From Mycolicibacterium bacteremicum (GTDB lineage: Bacteria > Actinomycetota > Actinomycetes > Mycobacteriales > Mycobacteriaceae): 64,000 bases of DNA. Shown here in pieces: positions 1 through 6,755 of the stretch (position 1 is its first letter; every line of letters begins with the position of its first letter). The DNA lies in contig NZ_MVHJ01000016.1 in the NCBI RefSeq assembly GCF_002086115.1, positions 1 to 64,000 on the forward strand, read 5' to 3'. A program made the position numbers and the translations under genes. The notes below the pieces were generated by a model, which was given only the letters and a program-made list of their open reading frames with translations, was not told where the DNA came from and searched no databases.

Positions 1-75
1 GGGGAGACGGGCGTGAGTGAGGATCGCAGCGAGGGACGAGCGAGGACCGGAGCGAACGCGGGAGTCGACCGATGA
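1..75 (+). other. Possible 3' end of an upstream gene
   Basis: The frame starting at base 1 is open and ends at a TGA (73-75) that overlaps the ATG of the VOC gene (72) as ATGA, a common coupling in this genome. The encoded tail is rich in Gly, Arg, Glu and Ser and comes from a purine-rich stretch, so it could equally be non-coding leader. No domain can be seen in 24 residues, and I cannot name the gene. Confidence 0.25.
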
Positions 76-419
76 GCTTGAGTCTGGCCCAGATCGCCGT
101 CGACGCCCGGGACCCGGAAGCCCTGGCCAGGTGGTGGTCGGAGGTCCTGGGCTGGCCGCTGCGCGTCGACTCCGATGGTGACGCCTTCCTGACCCCGCCG
201 ACCGGCGACGGTGCCGAACTGCTGTTCCTGGGTGTCCCCGAGGGCAAGACCGTCAAGAACCGTCTGCACCTCGACTTCACCCCCGATGACCAGCAGGCCG
301 AGGTCGACCGGGTGCTGGCGCTGGGGGCCACCCGTGTCGACATCGGGCAGGGTGAGCAGACTTGGGTCGTGCTGGCCGATCCGGAGGGCAACGAGTTCTG
401 CATTCTCTCCGCCCAGTGA
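72..419 (+). CDS. VOC (glyoxalase-like) family protein
   Basis: The 115-residue product is one vicinal-oxygen-chelate module, the glyoxalase/dioxygenase fold made of paired beta-alpha-beta-beta-beta units. It starts with MSLSLAQIAVDARDPEALAR, has the typical WW(S/A)EVLGW segment near residue 20, and ends with the hallmark ADPEGNEFCIL motif. Such small proteins dimerise and are often annotated as glyoxalase or bleomycin-resistance-like, but the substrate cannot be deduced. The ATG at 72 may overlap the stop of an upstream frame. It converges on dapD, with a long palindrome and a tandem repeat between them. It is not part of the dapD-dapE order that I recall for M. tuberculosis. Confidence 0.8.
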   Translation: MSLSLAQIAVDARDPEALARWWSEVLGWPLRVDSDGDAFLTPPTGDGAELLFLGVPEGKTVKNRLHLDFTPDDQQAEVDRVLALGATRVDIGQGEQTWVVLADPEGNEFCILSAQ

Positions 420-424
420 CGCTC

Positions 425-477
425 AATCTGAACCAGATGGCGACAATCTGGGGATTTGTCGCCATCTAATTCAGATT
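425..477. terminator. 22-bp-stem palindrome between convergent genes
   Basis: The left arm at 425-446 (AATCTGAACCAGATGGCGAC then AA) pairs with the right arm at 456-477 in 20 of 22 positions, around a 9-nt loop (447-455). It lies between the convergent VOC and dapD genes, where a bidirectional hairpin terminator would fit. There is no U-tract, as is usual in mycobacteria. The length and near-perfection of the stem also fit a dispersed palindromic repeat. Confidence 0.6.
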
Positions 478-480
478 CGC

Positions 481-542
481 GTCGACCTCAGTTGGCGACG
501 ACTCAGTTGGCGTCGACCTCAGTTGGCGTCGACTCAGTTGGC
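481..542. repeat. Tandem repeat of four 15/16-bp units spanning the dapD stop codon
   Basis: Four units run head to tail: 481-496, 497-511, 512-527 and 528-542. They alternate 16 and 15 bp, with the core (G)TCGAC(C)TCAGTTGGC. On the minus strand each unit reads GCCAACTGA, which are the last sense codons and the stop of dapD. The real stop lies in the 528-542 unit and the other three units lie downstream of it. Confidence 0.85.
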
Positions 543-1478
543 GTGCAGGGCCTCGTTCAGCGTGATGCCGGTGCCGTCGCGCTTGACGACCTCGACCGCG
601 CCGGACACCGAGTTGCGGCGGAACAGCAGGTTGCTGGACCCGGACAGCTCCTTGGCCTTCACAGTCTGGCCGTCAGAGGTGGTGACCTTGGTGCCGCCGG
701 TGACGTACAGGCCGGCCTCGACGACGCAATCGTCGCCGAGTGAGATGCCGACGCCGGCGTTGGCGCCCAACAGACAGCGCTTGCCGATCGAGATGACCTC
801 GGTGCCGCCACCGGACAGCGTGCCCATGATCGAGGCGCCGCCGCCGATGTCGGAGCCGTCATCGACCACCACGCCGGCCGAGATGCGACCCTCGACCATG
901 GAGTTGCCGAGCGTGCCGGCGTTGAAGTTGACGAATCCCTCGTGCATGACGGTGGTACCGGTGGCCAGGTGGGCACCCAGGCGGACACGGTCGGCGTCGG
1001 CGATGCGCACCCCGGTGGGCAGCACGTAGTCGACCATCCGCGGGAACTTGTCCACCCCGTACACCGCGACGGCACCGCGGCTACGCAGCTTGGCGCGCAC
1101 CAGTTCGAAGCCCTCGACCGCGGCCGGGCCGAAGTTGGTCCACACCACGTTGGCCAACAGGCCGAAGATGCCGTCGAGGTTGGCCTCGTGCGGCTTGGTC
1201 AGCCGGTGGCTGAGCAGGTGCAACCGGAGGTAGGCGTCATAGGTGTCGACGGGCTTGTCGTCGAGCGAGGCGATGCTGGTGCGCACGGCCACCACCTCGA
1301 CGTCACGATCGGCGTCGGGGCCGGTCAGCGCGGTGAGCGCGTCGGTCAGCTCGGCCACCGACAGGCGCACCGTGCCGGTGCTGCCGTCGCCGGTCAGTTC
1401 GGGGTTGGGAAACCAGGTGTCCAGGACGGTTCCGTCGGCGGCGATGGTGGCCAGGCCGACGCCAGATGCGGCAGTCAC
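534..1478 (-). CDS. dapD: 2,3,4,5-tetrahydropyridine-2,6-dicarboxylate N-succinyltransferase DapD
   Basis: This cytoplasmic enzyme transfers succinyl from succinyl-CoA to tetrahydrodipicolinate in the succinylase branch of the diaminopimelate/lysine pathway, which feeds peptidoglycan. The C-terminal half carries left-handed beta-helix hexapeptide repeats (the ISAGVVVDDGSDIGGGASIMGT region and the following IGKRCLLGANAGVGISLGDD-type turns), as in the trimeric actinobacterial enzyme. The GTG start at 1478 gives 314 residues, close to the roughly 317 of M. tuberculosis DapD. The frame is open further upstream, but that part has no family similarity and would run into dapE. The stop codon sits inside a tandem repeat. 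dapE, which acts two steps later, is divergent. Confidence 0.93.
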   Translation of the reverse strand: MTAASGVGLATIAADGTVLDTWFPNPELTGDGSTGTVRLSVAELTDALTALTGPDADRDVEVVAVRTSIASLDDKPVDTYDAYLRLHLLSHRLTKPHEANLDGIFGLLANVVWTNFGPAAVEGFELVRAKLRSRGAVAVYGVDKFPRMVDYVLPTGVRIADADRVRLGAHLATGTTVMHEGFVNFNAGTLGNSMVEGRISAGVVVDDGSDIGGGASIMGTLSGGGTEVISIGKRCLLGANAGVGISLGDDCVVEAGLYVTGGTKVTTSDGQTVKAKELSGSSNLLFRRNSVSGAVEVVKRDGTGITLNEALHAN

Positions 1479-1512
1479 GTCGGCACACGTTACTGGACTA
1501 GCCTCGACGGGC

Positions 1513-2580
1513 ATGGGGCTAGACCTGCGCGCCGATCCGATCACACTGACCGCCGCACTGGTGGACATCCCCAGCGAATCGCGCCACGAGCAGCGCATCG
1601 CCGACGAGATCGAGGCCGCGCTGCGGGCGCAGGCCCCGCACTTCGAGGTGATCCGCTCCGGTGATGCGGTACTGGCCCGCACCAACCTGGGCCGCGGATC
1701 GCGGGTGCTGCTGGCCGGGCACACCGACACCGTGCCCGCCGCCGACAATGTGCCCAGCCGACGCGAGGGTGACCTGATGTACGGCTGCGGCACCTCGGAC
1801 ATGAAGTCGGGCGACGCGGTGTTCCTGCATCTGGCCGCCACCATCGCCGAGCCCGCTCACGACCTGACCCTGGTGATGTACGACTGCGAGGAGATCGAGT
1901 CCAGCGCCAACGGGTTGGGTCGCATCGAGCGCGAACTGCCCGATTGGTTGGCCGCCGACGTCGCGATCCTGGGCGAGCCGTCCGGCGGGTTCATCGAGGC
2001 GGGCTGCCAGGGCACCATCCGGGTGGTGGCCTCGGCCGCCGGCACGCGCGCACACTCTGCGCGATCGTGGTTGGGCGACAACGCCATTCACAAACTCGGT
2101 GCCGTGCTCGACAGGTTGTCCCGGTACCAGGCCCGCAGCGTGGACATCGACGGCTGCGTGTACCGCGAGGGATTGTCCGCGGTGCGGATCGACGGCGGGA
2201 TCGCCGGCAATGTCATCCCGGACGCCGCATCGGTGACCATCAACTTCCGGTTCGCCCCCGATCGCGGCGTCGAGCAGGCGGTGGCCCACGTCCACGAGGT
2301 GCTCGACGGCCTGGATGTCTCGTTGCAGACCACCGACGCCGCCGCCGGAGCGCTGCCGGGGCTGGCCAATCCCGCCGCGGCCGCCCTGGTCGCCGCGGCC
2401 GGGGGACAGGTGCGCGCCAAGTACGGCTGGACCGACGTGTCCCGCTTCGCCGCCCTCGGCATCGCCGCGGTGAACTACGGCCCGGGTGACCCGAATCTGG
2501 CGCACAAGGTCGACGAGCACGTCGAGGTCGGCGCCATCACCGCGACCACCGAGACCTTGCGGGCGTACTTAACCGCTTGA
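1513..2580 (+). CDS. dapE: Succinyl-diaminopimelate desuccinylase DapE
   Basis: This is a zinc-dependent M20-family deacylase that releases succinate and LL-diaminopimelate from N-succinyl-LL-diaminopimelate. The M20 landmarks are in order: H70 in AGHTDTVP, the bridging Asp96 in GTSDMKSG, the catalytic/ligand pair Glu126-Glu127 in YDCEEIES, Glu155 in ILGEPSGG, and a terminal His in NLAHKVDEH. The ATG at 1513 gives 355 residues. A TAGCCT box at 1499-1504 lies 8 nt before it, so the transcript may have almost no leader. It is divergent from dapD with a 34-nt gap, so both genes of the pathway may share one control region. Confidence 0.93.
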   Translation: MGLDLRADPITLTAALVDIPSESRHEQRIADEIEAALRAQAPHFEVIRSGDAVLARTNLGRGSRVLLAGHTDTVPAADNVPSRREGDLMYGCGTSDMKSGDAVFLHLAATIAEPAHDLTLVMYDCEEIESSANGLGRIERELPDWLAADVAILGEPSGGFIEAGCQGTIRVVASAAGTRAHSARSWLGDNAIHKLGAVLDRLSRYQARSVDIDGCVYREGLSAVRIDGGIAGNVIPDAASVTINFRFAPDRGVEQAVAHVHEVLDGLDVSLQTTDAAAGALPGLANPAAAALVAAAGGQVRAKYGWTDVSRFAALGIAAVNYGPGDPNLAHKVDEHVEVGAITATTETLRAYLTA

Positions 2581-2593
2581 CCCGATCGCTAAC

Positions 2594-2632
2594 ATGGTTT
2601 CCGTGCTGGGAATCGACGACATCTCCGGGTAA
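2594..2632 (+). CDS. Candidate leader peptide upstream of the ABC-F gene
   Basis: A 12-codon frame, ATG to TAA, encodes MVSVLGIDDISG between dapE and the ABC-F gene. It is followed at once by an inverted repeat whose 3' arm contains the Shine-Dalgarno sequence of the ABC-F gene. That is the architecture of translational attenuation leaders of ribosome-protection genes. The frame is too short for coding statistics, so the call rests on this arrangement. Confidence 0.4.
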   Translation: MVSVLGIDDISG

Positions 2633-2635
2633 GAC

Positions 2636-2682
2636 CCCGAGATCTCTGCTGTCGTCATCCACCCTCGTCGTTTTCTCGGGAG
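2636..2682 (+). promoter_or_regulatory. Hairpin that can mask the ABC-F Shine-Dalgarno
   Basis: CCCGAGA at 2636-2642 is a perfect complement of TCTCGGG at 2674-2680. The right arm overlaps the GGGAG ribosome binding site (2678-2682), which is 7 nt before the ATG at 2690. Pairing would block initiation. A ribosome stalled on the 12-codon leader would cover the left arm and free the site. Upstream pairing partners that would complete a classical attenuator were not worked out. Confidence 0.45.
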
Positions 2683-2689
2683 TTCCCGC

Positions 2690-4279
2690 ATGTCTATTGT
2701 CTGTTCCCATCTTTCGTTCAGTTGGCCCGATGACACCGAGGTCTTCGCGGACCTGTCGTGTTCGTTCCCGCGCGGCCGCACCGGTCTGGTGGCGCCCAAC
2801 GGGGCCGGTAAGAGCACCCTGCTGCGGCTGATCGCCGGCGACCTGACCCCGACGGCGGGCACCGTGTCGGTCGACGGCGTCCTGGGTTACCTGCCGCAGA
2901 ATCTGCCGTTCTTGGCCCGGCACACGGTGTCCGACGTGCTGGGGGTGACGCCGGTGGTGGCGGCACTCGATGCGCTGGCCGCCGGGGACGCCGGCGAGGA
3001 AGTGTTCGCCGCGATCGGCGACGAGTGGGACATCCAGGAGCGCTCCCGCGCCCAGCTGGACCGGCTGGGCTTGGAGGATCTGGAATTGGACCGGCCGCTC
3101 TCGACGCTGTCGGGTGGGCAGGTGGTCTCGCTGGGCCTGACCGCGCAGCTGCTGCGCAAGCCCGATGTGCTGCTGCTCGACGAACCCACCAACAACCTGG
3201 ATGCCGATGCGCGGCAACGGCTTTATCAGGTCATCGATGATTTCGGCGGCTGTCTGCTGGTGGTGAGCCACGACCGGGTGTTGCTGGACCGGATGGACGG
3301 CGTCGCCGAACTGCGGGCCGGCGAGGTGTCGCACTTCGGTGGCGGATTCACCGACTACCGGGCTGCGGTACAGGCGGCACAGGTGCTGGCCGAGAGCAAC
3401 ATCCGCAATGCCGAGCAGGAACTCAAACGGCACCGGCAGCAGATGCAGCAGGCGCGTGAACGCGCCGACAAGCGCGCGTCGACCGCCAAGCGCAACCTCA
3501 AGGACGCGGGTCTACCGAAAATCGTTGCGGGAAAGATGAAGCGGGACGCCCAGCAGTCCGCGGCCCGCGCCGATGATGTGCATGCCCGGCGGGTCAGCGA
3601 CGCCCGCGACCGGCTCGATGATGCCGAGCGGGCCCTGCGCGACGATGATCTGCTGGCTCTGGACCTGCCCGACACCGAGGTGCCGGCGGGCCGGGTCCTG
3701 TTCAGCGGGTCGGGTCTGTCGGCACCGGTGTTCTCCGGTGTCGACCTGGACATCCGCGGCCCGGAACGTATTGCGCTGACCGGTGCCAACGGGGCCGGAA
3801 AGTCGACGTTGCTGCGCATCATCGCCGGGGACGCCGACCCGGGAGACGGCGTCGTGCAGCGTGGTGAGGGTCGTATCGCATATCTGTCGCAGCGTCTCGA
3901 TCTGCTCGACGAGCAGGTGTCGGTGGCCGACAGTCTGGCAACCTATGCGCCCGGTCTTTCGATCACCCGGCGTCGACACCTGTTGGCGCAGTTCCTGTTC
4001 CAGGGTGACCGAATCGATCTGCCGATCGCGGCGCTGTCCGGCGGGGAACGGTTGCGGGCCACCCTCGCCTGTGTGCTGTTCGCCGAGCCGGCCCCGCAGC
4101 TGCTGCTGCTCGACGAGCCGACCAACAATCTCGACCTGGCCAGCGTCGCGCAGTTGGAGTCGGCGCTCGATGCCTACCGGGGCGCCTTCGTCGTCGTCAG
4201 CCACGACCGCAGCTTTCTGGACAACATCGGGATCGGGCGACGGTTGCGGCTCGCCGACGGGGTGCTGGCGAGGATTTAG
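2690..4279 (+). CDS. ABC-F family ATPase (ribosome-associated or antibiotic-resistance type)
   Basis: The 529-residue protein has two ATP-binding cassettes and no membrane segment, which defines ABC-F. Cassette 1 has Walker A APNGAGKS (35-42), signature LSGGQ (140-144) and Walker B LLLDEPTNNLD (161-171). Cassette 2 has TGANGAGKS, LSGGERLR and a second LLLDEPTNNLD. The linker (about 205-330) is long, charged and predicted coiled coil, the element that enters the ribosomal E site in ABC-F proteins. Members either act as translation factors (EttA-like) or displace ribosome-targeting antibiotics; the attenuator-like leader favours the second. It does not look like the EttA orthologue and is not at this place in M. 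tuberculosis. It converges on and overlaps the stop of the TetR gene. Confidence 0.85.
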   Translation: MSIVCSHLSFSWPDDTEVFADLSCSFPRGRTGLVAPNGAGKSTLLRLIAGDLTPTAGTVSVDGVLGYLPQNLPFLARHTVSDVLGVTPVVAALDALAAGDAGEEVFAAIGDEWDIQERSRAQLDRLGLEDLELDRPLSTLSGGQVVSLGLTAQLLRKPDVLLLDEPTNNLDADARQRLYQVIDDFGGCLLVVSHDRVLLDRMDGVAELRAGEVSHFGGGFTDYRAAVQAAQVLAESNIRNAEQELKRHRQQMQQARERADKRASTAKRNLKDAGLPKIVAGKMKRDAQQSAARADDVHARRVSDARDRLDDAERALRDDDLLALDLPDTEVPAGRVLFSGSGLSAPVFSGVDLDIRGPERIALTGANGAGKSTLLRIIAGDADPGDGVVQRGEGRIAYLSQRLDLLDEQVSVADSLATYAPGLSITRRRHLLAQFLFQGDRIDLPIAALSGGERLRATLACVLFAEPAPQLLLLDEPTNNLDLASVAQLESALDAYRGAFVVVSHDRSFLDNIGIGRRLRLADGVLARI

Positions 4280-4860
4280 CGCAAAGTTGCCTTCAGCGCA
4301 TCGGCGTAGCCGGCGGGGGAGACGTCACCGAGCAGGAGCCGTTGCAGCATGTAGCCGGGGACCAGGCTGAAGTAGGCGGATCCGGCGGCCGCGGGGTCGG
4401 TACCGGCGGGCAGCAGACCGGCCTCGGCGGCGCGCCGGGCATACGTGACGAACAGACCCCGGATCTGGCCGTACCCGTCACCGGCCAGCCGGGCCAGGTT
4501 CTCGTCGCGCAGTGCCTCGCCCCACACCTGCACCGCCATCCGCAGCGGATCGTCGTGATCGCCGGGGTCGATGGCGGCAACGACACCGTGGACCGCATCG
4601 GCGGGCGTCGGTACCGGATCGGCGAGCAGGACACTCTGCAGTTGGACGTGCGCGCCGGCCAGCACCCGTTCGGCGACGGCGGCCACCAACTCGTTCTTAC
4701 CGCGGAAGTAGCGGTACACCGCACCTGCAGACAGGTCGGACTCCATCAACACGTCCTGCATGGTGGTCGCGTGAAAGCCCTGCCGGGCGAAGCGTCGAGT
4801 GGCGGCGTCGAGTATCTGGGCGCGGCGGGCGTCGAGGTGTTCCTGGGAGACCTTCGGCAT
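4276..4860 (-). CDS. TetR family transcriptional regulator
   Basis: The 194-residue protein has the TetR N-terminal helix-turn-helix: RRAQILDAATRRFARQGFHA, then VLMESDLSAGAVYRYFRGKN (about 12-55), followed by a variable ligand-binding helical domain. The ATG at 4860 begins MPKVSQEHLDARR; the frame extends upstream, but only through the divergent promoter. It is divergent from the NAD-dependent epimerase (91-nt gap), which it probably represses, since inverted half-sites flank the epimerase promoter. Its stop overlaps that of the convergent ABC-F gene. Confidence 0.85.
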   Translation of the reverse strand: MPKVSQEHLDARRAQILDAATRRFARQGFHATTMQDVLMESDLSAGAVYRYFRGKNELVAAVAERVLAGAHVQLQSVLLADPVPTPADAVHGVVAAIDPGDHDDPLRMAVQVWGEALRDENLARLAGDGYGQIRGLFVTYARRAAEAGLLPAGTDPAAAGSAYFSLVPGYMLQRLLLGDVSPAGYADALKATLR

Positions 4861-4872
4861 ACCAGCAATGTA

Positions 4873-4934
4873 AAGCGAATGTTCGTTCTTGACAATCGTC
4901 CGGAAGCCAATACTAATAGAAGGGTCATTCGTTT
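4873..4934 (+). promoter_or_regulatory. Epimerase promoter with inverted operator half-sites
   Basis: A strong sigma-A type promoter is visible: TTGACA at 4889-4894, a 16-nt spacer, then TACTAA at 4911-4916. AAGCGAATG (4873-4881) and CATTCGTTT (4926-4934) are inverted copies with one mismatch and bracket it. This fits a TetR repressor gripping both sides. The A/T content is clearly above that of the surroundings. An AAGGAG ribosome binding site follows at 4940-4945. Confidence 0.55.
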
Positions 4935-4951
4935 TTAATAAGGAGCTGGAG

Positions 4952-5908
4952 ATGAGCCAGGACATCCACGTTGTGATCGGTGCCAGTGGCGCCACCGGCA
5001 GCGTGATCGTGCGGGAGTTACATGAAGCCGGTCGACGGGTGCGTGCGGTCAACCGCAGCGGTCGAACGTCCGTGCCCGGCGGCGGGGTGGAATTCGTCGG
5101 CGCCGATGCCACCGACCCCGCCCAGATGCGCGAGGTCTGCACGGGCGCCGCAGTGGTCTACAACTGCGTCAACCCGCCTTTCCTTCAGTGGCGCGACGCG
5201 TTCCCCGCAGTGGTCGACGGGGTACTGGCCGGTGCCGCCGAGGCCGGAGCCACATTGGTGCATGCGGACAACACCTGGATGTACGGAACGGTCGCCGCGC
5301 CGATGACCGAGGCCACACCGTATCGCCCGGTGAGTAATCTCGGTGTGCTGCGCGCCTGGCTGGCGGATCGCATTCTGGCGGCCCATCAGCGGGGCGAGGT
5401 CCAGGCCGTGATCGGGCGCGCCGGTGAGCTTTTCGGCCCGCGGGTGGAATCCACGATTGGTCGCAACGTATTCGGGGCCGCGCAGCGGGGCCGGACCGTG
5501 CATTGGCTGGGTGCCGTGGATGTCCCTCTCACACCGTTGTACATCGATGACTTCGCCCGTGGCCTGATCACATTGGGAGAGAGGGAGGAAGCGCTCGGTC
5601 AGGTGTGGCACGTGCCGCACCCCGAACCGGTGACCGCGCGGCAGTTCGTCGGCATGATCACGGCGGTGGCCGGTCAACCCGTCCGAATCATCGCCCATGG
5701 CAGCAGAACTGCGCGGGCACTCGGGGTCGTCTCGGCGATCGCCCGGGCCGGGGCCGAGATGATCTACCAGTTCGAGCAGCCCTTTGTCGTCGACGGCTCG
5801 CGGTTCGCGCGGGCGTTCGGCGAAAAGCCCACCGGATACGACGACGCCATCCGGTCGACGCTCGACTGGTACCGCGCCAACCCGGGCGCGTTGCGACTCG
5901 GTCGTTAG
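4952..5908 (+). CDS. NAD(P)-dependent epimerase/dehydratase-like protein
   Basis: This 318-residue extended short-chain dehydrogenase opens with the nucleotide-binding motif GASGATG (10-16). A segment DNTWMYG follows where the active-site tyrosine of the family sits. The canonical YxxxK is not clear, so it may be an atypical NmrA/NAD-epimerase type with unknown substrate. ATG 4952 was chosen for the AAGGAG site 6 nt upstream and the start MSQDIHVVIG; the frame extends 63 nt upstream through the promoter. It is probably the target of the divergent TetR. The last 4 nt overlap the convergent EspC-like gene. Confidence 0.8.
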   Translation: MSQDIHVVIGASGATGSVIVRELHEAGRRVRAVNRSGRTSVPGGGVEFVGADATDPAQMREVCTGAAVVYNCVNPPFLQWRDAFPAVVDGVLAGAAEAGATLVHADNTWMYGTVAAPMTEATPYRPVSNLGVLRAWLADRILAAHQRGEVQAVIGRAGELFGPRVESTIGRNVFGAAQRGRTVHWLGAVDVPLTPLYIDDFARGLITLGEREEALGQVWHVPHPEPVTARQFVGMITAVAGQPVRIIAHGSRTARALGVVSAIARAGAEMIYQFEQPFVVDGSRFARAFGEKPTGYDDAIRSTLDWYRANPGALRLGR

Positions 5909-6681
5909 TCCACCTGCGGCCGGGTGGGCGCGGGCTGCGCCGGGACGGGCACCTCGACCGGGGCGCGACCGGCGCTACTCTGTCCGGCCTGCGCCTCGGT
6001 GTCCGCCGTCGGGCCGGCCTCGCGCTTCTCGCGCGGGTCGTCCTTTTCCTCGCGCTCGGGCCGCTCCGCCCGCTCACCGATCTCGTCGTCGGCGGACGTC
6101 TCGACGCCGGGCAGTTTTCCGGCGCCCACTCCGGACGCACCGGCGGCCTGTGCCGCCTGCTGCACGCCCTGCATGATCTGCTGCGGGACCTGCTGTAGCC
6201 CCTGAGCCAGGCCCTGCAGCGGTGCGGTGATGGACTGGGCCAGCTGCCCGACCTGTTGGCCGACCTGACCCATGATCTGGCCCATCTGGCCCATCGGGTC
6301 GGCACCGGCGGCCCCCGATGACCCGGCGGCTCCGGGAGCCCCAGCGGCACCGGAGCCGGTCTGTCCCGTGCCATCCAGCGCATCGGCCGCGGCCTTGAGG
6401 CGACGGCCACCCTCGGCGTCCCCGCCGGCATACGCGGCCGCCGCCTTCTGCAGCAGCTCGGAGATGGTGGCGGCCGAGGTGGAGGTGACGCCCATGGTGG
6501 CGCCGCGACCGTCCAGGACACTGCCCAGGGCCGAGCTCACCGAGGCGGCGATGGTGCCGTGGCTGGTGTTCACCCCGGATCCCTCGGGGGCGGTCAACCC
6601 GGCCAGCCCGGACCTCACATCCGAGTGGATCTGCGAGTAGTTGCGCACTCCGTCGGTCTGGACAAAGAGCGGATCGGTCAT
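5905..6681 (-). CDS. EspC-like type VII secretion target
   Basis: The first 100 residues match the pattern of the EspC (ESX-1 secretion-associated) family. They start TDPLFVQTDGVRNYSQIHSD, have a central turn where WxG-type proteins bend, and then YAGGD (Y84 to D88), the YxxxD secretion signal of type VII substrates. From about 105 to 200 the chain is Gly/Ala/Pro- and Gln/Met-rich. The tail from about 205 is charged (many Glu, Arg) and ends Pro-rich. With 258 residues it is much longer than EspC (about 100). It follows a helical-repeat gene on the same strand (74-nt gap). No ESX core genes are in the window, so it would be an orphan substrate. The position may correspond to Rv1203c. Confidence 0.6.
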   Translation of the reverse strand: MTDPLFVQTDGVRNYSQIHSDVRSGLAGLTAPEGSGVNTSHGTIAASVSSALGSVLDGRGATMGVTSTSAATISELLQKAAAAYAGGDAEGGRRLKAAADALDGTGQTGSGAAGAPGAAGSSGAAGADPMGQMGQIMGQVGQQVGQLAQSITAPLQGLAQGLQQVPQQIMQGVQQAAQAAGASGVGAGKLPGVETSADDEIGERAERPEREEKDDPREKREAGPTADTEAQAGQSSAGRAPVEVPVPAQPAPTRPQVD

Positions 6682-6755
6682 CTGCGGCCCCCGTTCGATA
6701 CCGGGATAATTCTATGGCCGCGGTGCTGGCCGGGGCCGCACGAAATCCGGCCCGT

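Noticed and set aside
1..71. Promoter or repeat at the left edge
   Set aside because: The purine-rich sequence is too short to classify. It may be the end of an upstream gene, as listed with low confidence.
1479..1844. N-terminal extension of the dapD frame
   Set aside because: It runs antisense through the 5' end of dapE and lacks similarity to DapD. GTG 1478 gives the normal family length.
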